Assembly: GCF_013004695.1 (NCBI RefSeq)
Contig: NZ_JABEMG010000015.1
Location: 1 to 52,371, forward strand
Direction: 5' to 3'
Origin: Promicromonospora citrea
Lineage (GTDB): Bacteria; Actinomycetota; Actinomycetes; Actinomycetales; Cellulomonadaceae
DNA: 52,371 bases
The notes beneath the pieces were generated by a model, which worked only from the letters and a program-made list of their open reading frames with translations, searched no databases and had not been told where the DNA came from. Below, one piece after another: positions 9,002-18,880 of this stretch. Positions within the stretch are counted from its first letter, which is position 1; every line of letters starts with the position of its first letter. Both the position numbers and the translations under genes were made by a program.

Positions 9002-11290
9002 TCAGTCGTGCGGCCAGGCGGCAATCGCGTCGTCGACCGCCGTGCGGACCTCGTCCGGCGCCGACGGCACCAGCTCGTACGCGGGCTCGCCCTTCCTCGG
9101 CGCGCGGCGCCACGTGCCGACCAGCCGCCCGTCCAGCAGCACGGCAGGCCGGAAGATGCCGTTCGTGAACGGCACGACGAGCCGCATCGTGTCCGCGTCC
9201 GCGATCAGGTCGCGGTCCTGGTAGCCGAGCACGGTCTCGTCGAAGCCGGGCACGAGCAGCACACCTGGCGGCGCGACGGCCTCGTCCCGCGCCGCCTTCG
9301 CCTCGTCGAGCGCCGACTGCAGGTGCAGCACGCTCGGCGCCGCCGCCGAGCCGCCCCACGCGCGGGTGGCACCGAGCAGGTCGCCCGCGCGCGTGACGGC
9401 GACGACCGGCTGGTCGCGCACGAGCGCCCGGGCACGCGCGAGGTCGTCCACCACGACGACGTCACGCAGGATCGTCAGCAGCGCGCCCGACGCCGGGCCC
9501 GCCGCGCGGACCACGTCGGTGGCCCACCGGGCACCGGCGGGGAGGTCGACCGCAGGACGGTCGGCCCCCGCCCCCGGGCCGTCGCCGCCCACCACGAGGC
9601 TGGCGCGGCCGGCGTCCTGGTCGCGCAGCAGGCGCAGCGCGTCGACGGCCTCGTCGATCCCCGCGACGGCCACGGCGTCGGCCACCGGGCCGAGCGCGGC
9701 GGCCACGGCGTCCTCGAACCCGGGCTCGATGCCGAGCAGTGCGGCCACCGAGCCCAGCACGCCTGCCTGGTCGGCGGCGAGCAGCGTGCCCGCGCCGTCC
9801 TTGCGGTCGAGGCTCAGCTCGAGCGCCTCGACCTTCGCCTCCGCGGCGCTGCGGTCGCGCTGCGCCGTCGTCACTTGCTCCTGGAGGTGCCGCACCTCCG
9901 CCTTGGCGAGCTCGAGCACCTCCGAGGCCGCCTCGTGCGCGACCTCGAGCGACTCCGTGCCCTCCTCGCCGCCGCCGACCTCGGCCTCGAGGGCGCCGAG
10001 CTCGCGCGACGTCTCCTCGACACGCTGCTCGGCCTCGAGCAGCGCGTCGCGGAGGCGGTCCAGCTCCGACTGGGCCGCCTCGACGCGGCTGCGCCGCGCG
10101 GCCACCTGACCGGCCAGGCGCGCCAGGCCCTCACGCCGGTCCGCGGCGGCGCGCAGCAGCGCGGCGTGCGACCGCTCGGCGGCCTGCGCCGCCGCCTCGG
10201 CCTCGGCACGCGCGTCGACGGCGGACTCGACGACCTCGCGAGCCATCTCGACCTCGGTGAGCAGCTCCTCCTCGCTGGCGCGGGCCCTGGCCGCCTGCGC
10301 CTCGAGGTCGTCCGGGTCCTGCCCCTGGTGCGCTGGCTCGGCCGTGCCGAGCAGCCGGGCGCGCTCGGCCGCCAGCGACTGGAGGCTGCGCAGCCGCTCG
10401 CGCGTCTGGGAGAGGGCGAAGACGGTGTCGCCCGCCTGGCTCACCTGCTGCGACTCCGCCGACGTCTCGGCCTCGAGCCGGGCCAGCGTGGCACGGGCCT
10501 CGGACAGCGCGGCCTCGGTCTCCGCCTGGCGCTGCCGCAGCGAGCGCTCGTCGGCGCGCTCCTGCTCGAGCTGGGCCGTGAGCTGCGCGAGGTCGTCCGC
10601 GAGCAGACGCGACTTCGCGTCACGCAGGTCGCGCTGCACGGTCTGCGCCTTGCGCGCCGCCTCGGCCTGCCTGCCGAGCGGTCCGAGCTGGCGGCGCAGC
10701 TCCGCGGTGAGGTCGCCCAGGCGCGCCAGGTTGCCCTGCATCGCGTCGAGCTTGCGCAGCGCCTTCTCCTTGCGCTTGCGGTGCTTGAGGACGCCTGCGG
10801 CCTCCTCGATGAAACCGCGGCGCTCCTCCGGCGTGGCGCGCAGGACGGCGTCGAGCTGGCCCTGGCCGACCACGACGTGCATCTCGCGCCCGATGCCGGA
10901 GTCGCTGAGCAGCTCCTGGATGTCGAGCAGGCGGCAGGCGTTGCCGTTGATGGCGTACTCGGACCCGCCGCTGCGGAACAGCGTGCGCGAGATCGTCACC
11001 TCGGTGTAGTCGATCGGCAGCGCGCCGTCGGTGTTGTCGATCGTCAGCGACACCTCGGCGCGTCCGAGCGGGGCGCGGCCGGAGGTGCCCGCGAAGATGA
11101 CGTCGTCCATCTTGCCGCCGCGCAGCGACTTGGCACCCTGCTCGCCCATGACCCAGGCCAGGGCGTCGACCACGTTCGACTTGCCGGAACCGTTGGGCCC
11201 CACCACGCAGGTGATGCCCGGCTCCAGCTCGAGGGTGGTCGCCGACGCGAAGGACTTGAATCCTCGGAGCGTGAGCGTCTTCAGGTGCAC
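9002..11290 (-). CDS. Chimeric SMC N-terminal half and hinge fused to C-terminus of a winged-helix (HTH_42) protein
   Basis: A 762-residue open frame made of two unrelated parts. Residues 1-~670 are the front half of chromosome segregation protein [17 protein letters not shown] start, Walker [10 protein letters not shown] at 31-39, the GQGQLDAVL region, a coiled coil from about 170 to 500, and the hinge ending in [13 protein letters not shown]. From about residue 674 the text becomes [20 protein letters not shown] and continues to [21 protein letters not shown], which is the C-terminal region of winged-helix DNA-binding domain (HTH_42, AlkZ-like) proteins. The second SMC coiled coil, the ABC signature and Walker B are missing, so the product cannot hydrolyse ATP as SMC does. 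The GTG 11290 start matches SMC homologues. Either a real deletion fusion or an assembly join; not a frameshift. Confidence 0.85.
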   Translation of the reverse strand: MHLKTLTLRGFKSFASATTLELEPGITCVVGPNGSGKSNVVDALAWVMGEQGAKSLRGGKMDDVIFAGTSGRAPLGRAEVSLTIDNTDGALPIDYTEVTISRTLFRSGGSEYAINGNACRLLDIQELLSDSGIGREMHVVVGQGQLDAVLRATPEERRGFIEEAAGVLKHRKRKEKALRKLDAMQGNLARLGDLTAELRRQLGPLGRQAEAARKAQTVQRDLRDAKSRLLADDLAQLTAQLEQERADERSLRQRQAETEAALSEARATLARLEAETSAESQQVSQAGDTVFALSQTRERLRSLQSLAAERARLLGTAEPAHQGQDPDDLEAQAARARASEEELLTEVEMAREVVESAVDARAEAEAAAQAAERSHAALLRAAADRREGLARLAGQVAARRSRVEAAQSELDRLRDALLEAEQRVEETSRELGALEAEVGGGEEGTESLEVAHEAASEVLELAKAEVRHLQEQVTTAQRDRSAAEAKVEALELSLDRKDGAGTLLAADQAGVLGSVAALLGIEPGFEDAVAAALGPVADAVAVAGIDEAVDALRLLRDQDAGRASLVVGGDGPGAGADRPAVDLPAGARWATDVVRAAGPASGALLTILRDVVVVDDLARARALVRDQPVVAVTRAGDLLGATRAWGGSAAAPSVLHLQSALDEAKAARDEAVAPPGVLLVPGFDETVLGYQDRDLIADADTMRLVVPFTNGIFRPAVLLDGRLVGTWRRAPRKGEPAYELVPSAPDEVRTAVDDAIAAWPHD

Positions 11291-11348
11291 GGGCTCGAGC
11301 CTAACGGTGAGAACGGTCGATTCCTCGGACCGACGTCCGATCCACGCC

Positions 11349-11464
11349 GAGGTAGTCATCTGGCGAGGTAGTCACGTGGCGAGGTAGTCGTGCAGCGAGG
11401 TAGTCATCCGGTCCGCGCTGGATGACTACCTCGCCAACTGACTACCTCGCCACGTGACTACCTC
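11349..11464. repeat. Period-16 word array with inverted half (long hairpin)
   Basis: GAGGTAGTC starts at 11349, 11365, 11381 and 11397, an exact 16-base period, and its complement GACTACCTC starts at 11424, 11440 and 11456, again with a 16-base period. The last three forward words pair with the three reverse words to give a stem of about 46 bases interrupted by a four-base mismatch, with a short loop near 11406-11420. It fills the gap between ndk and the chimeric smc gene. It could be a transcript-ending or stabilising hairpin, or an array of protein sites placed every one and a half helical turns. Confidence 0.85.
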
Positions 11465-11476
11465 GGCGGGCGGGGG

Positions 11477-11950
11477 TCAGGGGAGGGTGGGGAACCAGAG
11501 GGAGATCTCACGGGCCGCCGACTCCGCGGAGTCGGAGCCGTGCACCAGGTTCTGCTGGACGGCCGTGCCCCAGTCGCGCCCGAGGTCGCCGCGGATCGTG
11601 CCCGGCGCGGCCTCCGTCGGGTTCGTCGCGCCCGCGAGCGAGCGGAAGCCCGGGATGACGCCCTCGCCCTCGGCCACGACGGCCAGGACCGGTCCGGACA
11701 TCATGAACTCGACCAGCGGACCGTAGAACGGCTTGCCCTGGTGCTCGGCGTAGTGGGCTGCCAGCAGCTCCTCGGTGGCGTGCTTCAGCTCCACGGCGCG
11801 CAGGGTGTAGCCCTTGGTCTCGATGCGGCGCAGCACCTCTCCGGACAGGCCGCGGCGGACGCCGTCCGGCTTGACGAGGACGAGGGTGCGCTCGGCCACG
11901 GGCTGTGCCGAGGCCTCCGCGGGCAGGGTCTTCTCTGCGACGTCGGTCAT
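11477..11950 (-). CDS. ndk: Nucleoside diphosphate kinase
   Basis: Transfers the terminal phosphate of ATP to nucleoside diphosphates through a phosphohistidine. The 157-residue product has the family opening [16 protein letters not shown] (about 20-35), [14 protein letters not shown], the [14 protein letters not shown] strand, and the active-site segment NLVHGSDS with the catalytic histidine near residue 137. It carries about 20 extra residues at the N-terminus compared with the usual ~137-140 residues; the start ATG 11950 is the only good one seen in that stretch, although an internal start near the conserved core cannot be excluded. It follows DUF4233 as in other actinobacteria, but the usual next gene (rne) is absent. 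Confidence 0.96.
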   Translation of the reverse strand: MTDVAEKTLPAEASAQPVAERTLVLVKPDGVRRGLSGEVLRRIETKGYTLRAVELKHATEELLAAHYAEHQGKPFYGPLVEFMMSGPVLAVVAEGEGVIPGFRSLAGATNPTEAAPGTIRGDLGRDWGTAVQQNLVHGSDSAESAAREISLWFPTLP

Positions 11951-11980
11951 GGGACGTAGCGTATCGGCTCCCTGACACGC

Positions 11981-12017
11981 CTGACGCCCAGGTCACCGGC
12001 GGTGGCCTGGGCGTCAG
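11981..12017 (-). terminator. Hairpin downstream of the DUF4233 gene
   Basis: CTGACGCCCAGG (11981-11992) and CCTGGGCGTCAG (12006-12017) form a perfect 12-base stem with a 13-base loop, 19 bases after the DUF4233 stop and before the ndk start. It lacks a T-run, which is common for GC-rich actinobacterial terminators. It may partly uncouple ndk from the genes upstream. Confidence 0.6.
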
Positions 12018-12035
12018 CAGGGGTCGGGCGGGCGG

Positions 12036-14873
<2,838 letters not shown>

Positions 14874-14879
14874 GCGTCA

Positions 14880-14922
14880 ATTCTTGCACCCCGCGCAAAA
14901 ATGCATCAACTGCAAAAAGTTG
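14880..14922 (-). promoter_or_regulatory. Promoter and probable operator of the TetR-exporter unit
   Basis: On the minus strand TTGATG (14909-14904) and AAGAAT (14885-14880) are separated by 18 bases, an acceptable promoter. The region is distinctly AT-richer than its surroundings. Symmetric words overlap it: on the plus strand CAACT (14907-14911) with AGTTG (14918-14922), TTGC (14884-14887) with GCAA (14895-14898), and GCAAAAA repeated 17 bases apart at 14895 and 14912. These are plausible sites for the TetR protein encoded immediately downstream. Confidence 0.5.
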
Positions 14923-14931
14923 AGACGGGCG

Positions 14932-15669
14932 TCACACCTCGCCGAAGCCTCCGTCGATCATCTCGACCACCGTCTCGACGGCCTCGGCCGCCCGCTCCCC
15001 CGTCGCCTCGACGCGCAGCTCGCGGCCCTGCGTCGCGCCGAGCGCCATGAGCTGCAGCACGCTCGAGGCGTCGACGCCGTCGATCGTCACCGCGGCGCCC
15101 AGCTCGGCGACCTTGCGCGACACCAGTGCGGCCGGGCGCGCGTGCAGGCCGAGCGGGTTGCGCACGGTCACGGTGCGTGACGTCGCGCCGTCCTCGGCCG
15201 GGGCCCCCGCCGCCGCGGTCGCGCCCTCCGCGGGCTGGTACATCGCCACCGACGCGTTCGCCGACTCGAGCACCGCCGCCAGGTCGGCACCGCCGTGCGC
15301 GGTCACCGCCGCGGCCACGGCACCCTCGACGAACGGGGCACGCGCCAGGACCACCCGCTCGGCGAGGGAGTCGTCCAGCTCCAGCACGGCCTCGACCGTG
15401 AGCACCGACGACCCCAGGTCGCCGAGCACCACGACGCCGCCGCCCTCGGCGTCGGCCGGCAGGTCCGCCGGCCCGCCCTCGCCGAGGCGCTCCAGGATGT
15501 CGCCCAGCTCCTTCTGGACGGCGTCGAGCGACGTGCCCAGCCCGCCGTCGGGCCCGCCGCCCACGCCACGGACCAGCACGTCGGGCGCCATCTGGCCGGC
15601 CAGCTCCGCGGCGCCGCGGGCCAGGTCGGCGGAGTGGGAGACGAGCAGGAGGGCCACCCGCGCCGTCAT
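14932..15669 (-). CDS. dhaM: PTS-dependent dihydroxyacetone kinase, phosphotransferase subunit DhaM (EIIA-HPr)
   Basis: Passes phosphate from the PTS to DhaL, so dihydroxyacetone is phosphorylated at the expense of phosphoenolpyruvate. The 245-residue product has an EIIA-mannose-type domain (residues 1-~130; LLVSHSADLARGAAELAGQM with the active histidine near residue 12) and an HPr domain (~165-245) with NPLGLHARPAALV containing the second phosphorylated histidine. The EI-like N-terminal segment found at the C-terminus of E. coli DhaM is absent, as in many actinobacteria, so a separate EI would be needed. It overlaps dhaL by four bases and is the last gene of dhaKLM. Confidence 0.93.
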   Translation of the reverse strand: MTARVALLLVSHSADLARGAAELAGQMAPDVLVRGVGGGPDGGLGTSLDAVQKELGDILERLGEGGPADLPADAEGGGVVVLGDLGSSVLTVEAVLELDDSLAERVVLARAPFVEGAVAAAVTAHGGADLAAVLESANASVAMYQPAEGATAAAGAPAEDGATSRTVTVRNPLGLHARPAALVSRKVAELGAAVTIDGVDASSVLQLMALGATQGRELRVEATGERAAEAVETVVEMIDGGFGEV

Positions 15670-16364
15670 GCGGCGCTGCGGGGGTCGGCGGGGTCGGACT
15701 CCGGGCCGGTCGGGCCGGACACGGCCGCCGCCATCGCGGCGCCGAGCACGAGCGCGGTGGAGCGCGCGCCCGGGTCCTCGTGACCCGCGCTGCGCTCACC
15801 CAGGTAGGAGGCGCGCCCCTTGGTCGCGACGAGCGGGATCGTGCCCGTCGACGCCGTGTCCGCCGCCTCTGCCGCCGCCCGCAGCACGTCCACCTCGGAA
15901 CCGCCGTCGTCCGCGGCGGCCTCCGCCGCGTCGACGGCCGCCTGCCACGCGTCCACCATCGTCTTCTCCCCCACCGTCGCCTTGCCCCGCGAGGCGACGC
16001 CCTCGAGGGCGGCCTCCAGCACCGCCACCACGGCGGGCGGGTCGATCTGCGAGCGCCCCGACACCTTCGCGGCCCGGAGGTACGCGGTCCCGTACAGGGG
16101 CCCCGACGCACCGCCCACCGTCGACATCAGGGTGGTCGCGACGAGCTTGAGCACGTCACCGACCGTCCGCTCCTCGTCCGCGGCGGGCTGCGCCGCCGTG
16201 TCGTCGAGCCGTGCCACCACGGCCTGGAAGCCGCGGTGCAGGTTCTCGCCGTGGTCGCCGTCGCCGATCTGCCGGTCGAGCTCGGTGAGCTCGTCCTTCG
16301 CGTCCGCCACGGCCTGAGCCGTGCGGCGGACCCAACGTTCCGCCCAGTCCGCGTCCAACGCCAT
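15666..16364 (-). CDS. dhaL: Dihydroxyacetone kinase ADP-binding subunit DhaL
   Basis: The nucleotide-binding subunit whose tightly bound ADP is re-phosphorylated by DhaM and then used on the DhaK-bound substrate. The 232-residue protein has the magnesium/ADP-binding motif DRQIGDGDHGENLHRGF (near residues 30-46) with its conserved aspartates, the TLMSTVGGASGPLYGTAYL loop, and DPGARSTALVLGA near the end. ATG 16364 is preferred because GGAAAGG lies upstream; a GTG at 16391 overlaps the dhaK stop region and has no ribosome site. It lies 20 bases after dhaK. Confidence 0.95.
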   Translation of the reverse strand: MALDADWAERWVRRTAQAVADAKDELTELDRQIGDGDHGENLHRGFQAVVARLDDTAAQPAADEERTVGDVLKLVATTLMSTVGGASGPLYGTAYLRAAKVSGRSQIDPPAVVAVLEAALEGVASRGKATVGEKTMVDAWQAAVDAAEAAADDGGSEVDVLRAAAEAADTASTGTIPLVATKGRASYLGERSAGHEDPGARSTALVLGAAMAAAVSGPTGPESDPADPRSAA

Positions 16365-16384
16365 GTCCGCCAGCCTTTCCTGTC

Positions 16385-17380
16385 TCACCACCGAAGTGCC
16401 GCAGTGGTCACCGGCGCGTCCCAGAGGGCTTCCAGCTCGTCGTCCAGCCGGAGCACCGTGACCGACGCTCCCTGCATCTCGAGGGACGTCACGTAGTTGC
16501 CCACCAGCGACCGGGAGACCGTCACGCCCCGCTCCTCGAGCAGGCGCCGCGCTCGACCATAGACCACGTAGAGCTCGGACAGCGGAGTGCCCCCCATTCC
16601 GTTGACGAACAGCAACACTCGGTCGCCGCCGGTCAGGCCCAGGTCGTCCGCCACCGGCGCGAGGAGCATCTCGGTGACCTCGTCGGCGCTCGCCGCGGGG
16701 ACGCGGCGGCGGCCCGGCTCGCCGTGGATGCCGATGCCGACCTCGATCTCGTCGTCGCCCAGGTCGAAGCTGGGCCGGCCGACGTGCGGCACGACGGGCG
16801 CGGCCAGGGCGACACCCATGGAGCGCACGTTCGCCACGACGCGCTGGGCGACGGCGGTCACCGTGCCCAGGTCGGCGCCCCGGTCGGCCGCCGCGCCGGC
16901 GATCTTCTCCACGGCGAGCGTGCCGGCCACGCCACGGCGACCCGCGGTGTAGAGCGAGTCCTCGACCGCGACGTCGTCGTTCACGAGCACGGTCGCGACC
17001 TCGACGCCCTCCGCCTCGGCGAGCTCGACCGCCGTCTCGAAGTTGAGCACGTCGCCCGTGTAGTTCTTGACGATCGCGAGCACGCCCGCGCCGCCGTCCG
17101 CCGCCTGGACGGCGGGCAGGATCTGGTCCGGCGTCGGCGACGTGAACACGGCGCCCGGCACGGCGGCGTCGAGCATGCCCGCGCCGACGAACCCCGCGTG
17201 CAGGGGCTCGTGGCCGGAGCCGCCGCCGCTGACGAGCCCGACCTTGCCGGTCACGGCTCCGCCTGCGCGGCTGACGAACACGGGCGACGAGCTGACCTGC
17301 ACCAGGTCGGCGTGCGCGAGCGCGAAGCCGGCCAGGGAGTCGGCGACCGCGTCAGCGGGATCGTTCAGCAGCTTCTTCAC
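16385..17380 (-). CDS. dhaK: Dihydroxyacetone kinase substrate-binding subunit DhaK
   Basis: Binds dihydroxyacetone covalently as a hemiaminal to a histidine. The 331-residue product shows GLVSGGGSGHEPLHAGFVG and GMLDAAVPGAVFTSPTPDQ in the N-terminal domain, KNYTGDVLNFETA, and the covalent-binding histidine in GIGIHGEPG at about residue 219, matching the E. coli position. GTG 17380 is chosen because GAGGAGG lies 5 bases upstream; the open frame extends a further 23 codons to an ATG at 17449 without a comparable site. First gene of dhaKLM, which suggests glycerol/dihydroxyacetone use. The gene set separates folC from DUF4233. Confidence 0.96.
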   Translation of the reverse strand: MKKLLNDPADAVADSLAGFALAHADLVQVSSSPVFVSRAGGAVTGKVGLVSGGGSGHEPLHAGFVGAGMLDAAVPGAVFTSPTPDQILPAVQAADGGAGVLAIVKNYTGDVLNFETAVELAEAEGVEVATVLVNDDVAVEDSLYTAGRRGVAGTLAVEKIAGAAADRGADLGTVTAVAQRVVANVRSMGVALAAPVVPHVGRPSFDLGDDEIEVGIGIHGEPGRRRVPAASADEVTEMLLAPVADDLGLTGGDRVLLFVNGMGGTPLSELYVVYGRARRLLEERGVTVSRSLVGNYVTSLEMQGASVTVLRLDDELEALWDAPVTTAALRW

Positions 17381-17479
17381 GGCGACCTCCTCGTGGGCTG
17401 CGCGACCCGGCGACGGCGCCGGGCCGGCGAACGCGTCCCATGGCTTCATGTAACACCACGGACACGCCGGGCGTACAGG

Positions 17480-18847
17480 TCAGGGGCGGCGCATGAGGAT
17501 CCGGGCGTCCGCCACCGTCACCACGGAGCCCGTGACGAGCACGCCGGTGCCCACGCCGACGCCCTGGTCGTCGCCCGACTCCGCGAGGTCGGCGGCCACC
17601 TGGAGCGCCTCGTCGAGGCGGTCCGTGACGTGCACGCGCTCCTCGCCGAAGACCTCGCGCGCGACCTCCGCCAGGTCTTCCGGCTCGGCCGACCGGCTCG
17701 AGGAGTTCCGCGTGACGACGATCTCGGCCACCGCAGGCTCCAGCACGCTGAGCAGCCCTTCGGCGTCCTTGTCCGCCATGACGGCGACGACGGCGACCAC
17801 GTGGCGCAGGCTGAACGACTCCTCCAGGGCGCCGACCAGCGCCTCCGCGCCCGCGGGGTTGTGCGCCACGTCGACGAGGACCGTCGGGCTGGTGCGCACC
17901 AGCTCGAGGCGGCCGGGCACCTCCACGCCGGCGAACCCTGCCTCGACGATCTGCGCGCCGAGCGCGCGGCCGCCGCTGATCAGCGCCTCGGTCGCCGCGA
18001 GCGCCAGCAGCGCGTTGTGCGCCTGGTGGGCGCCGTGCAGCGGCACGAAGATCTCGGTGTAGACGCCCGCGGGTGTCCGCAGGTCGACGAGCTGACCGCC
18101 GACGGCGACCCGCCGGTCGACGACCTCGAGGTCGATGCCCTCGCGCACGAGGTGCGCCCCGACCGCCTCGGCCCGCGCCAGGATCGGCTCGAGCGCGGCG
18201 TCGGACTGCTCGGCGAGGACGGTGGTGGCGCCGTCCTTGATGATGCCCGCCTTCTCGGTGGCGATCTCCTCGACGGTCGAGCCGAGCCAGCGCTCGTGGT
18301 CGAGGGCGACGGGCGTGATCACCGAGACCTCCGCGTCGACGACGTTCGTGGAGTCCCACGTACCGCCCATGCCGACCTCGACGATCGCGACGTCGACGGG
18401 CGCGTCCGCGAACGCGGCGAACGCCATGACGGTGAGCACCTCGAAGAAGCTCAGGCGCGGGCCGCCGGCCTCCTGCGACTCGCGGTCGGCGACGCCGATG
18501 TAGGGGGCGACGTCCTCGAAGACCTCGACGAAGCGTTCTTCGGTGAGGGGCTCGCCGTCGACGGCGATGCGCTCCGCGAAGCTGGTCATGTGGGGCGACG
18601 TGAACAGGCCCGTGCGCAGACCGTGCTCCCGCACCAGGCGCTCGACTATGCGCGCCGTCGAGGACTTGCCGTTGGTCCCGGTGACGTGGACGGCCCGATA
18701 GGCACGGTGAGGGTCGCCCAGGAGCTCCAGGACCCGCTGCACGCGCGCCATGGTGGGGTCGATGTCGAATTCGGGGGCTCGGGTCGCGAGTTCGCGACGC
18801 ACTGCTTCGAAGGCTGCGTCCACGGGACGAGGATAGGGTTCCGCCAT
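17480..18847 (-). CDS. folC: Folylpolyglutamate synthase / dihydrofolate synthase
   Basis: Adds glutamate to dihydropteroate and folates, using ATP. The 455-residue protein has the Mur-ligase P-loop in AVHVTGTNGKSSTARIVE, SPHMTSFAERIAVDGEPL, the VEVGMGGTWDSTNVV segment, ALDHERWLGSTVEEIATEKAGIIK with the carbamylated-lysine region, and DVAHNPAGAEAL in the C-terminal domain. All catalytic landmarks are present, in contrast to the FolC-like gene at 20776. ATG 18847 begins the family-like N-terminus. In actinobacteria folC normally lies between an aminoacyl-tRNA synthetase gene and DUF4233-ndk; here both junctions contain foreign genes. Confidence 0.95.
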   Translation of the reverse strand: MAEPYPRPVDAAFEAVRRELATRAPEFDIDPTMARVQRVLELLGDPHRAYRAVHVTGTNGKSSTARIVERLVREHGLRTGLFTSPHMTSFAERIAVDGEPLTEERFVEVFEDVAPYIGVADRESQEAGGPRLSFFEVLTVMAFAAFADAPVDVAIVEVGMGGTWDSTNVVDAEVSVITPVALDHERWLGSTVEEIATEKAGIIKDGATTVLAEQSDAALEPILARAEAVGAHLVREGIDLEVVDRRVAVGGQLVDLRTPAGVYTEIFVPLHGAHQAHNALLALAATEALISGGRALGAQIVEAGFAGVEVPGRLELVRTSPTVLVDVAHNPAGAEALVGALEESFSLRHVVAVVAVMADKDAEGLLSVLEPAVAEIVVTRNSSSRSAEPEDLAEVAREVFGEERVHVTDRLDEALQVAADLAESGDDQGVGVGTGVLVTGSVVTVADARILMRRP

Positions 18848-18880
18848 CAACGTTGCCGATCTCGTGTGGGGGCGCAGCAG

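Noticed and set aside
7374-11290. A DNA repair or defence island formed by the ligase and the SMC-like gene
   Set aside because: No Ku, nuclease or defence gene is nearby, and the SMC part is plainly a truncated housekeeping SMC rather than a defence-type SMC/RecN protein.
11349-11464. The periodic array as a CRISPR
   Set aside because: The repeated word is 9 bases, spacers are about 7 bases and are themselves similar, half the copies are inverted, and no cas gene is present.
18866-18880. Start of the amidohydrolase-like gene at GTG 18866
   Set aside because: Not excluded, but 18881 has a purine-rich run at a better distance and no conserved residues lie between the two.
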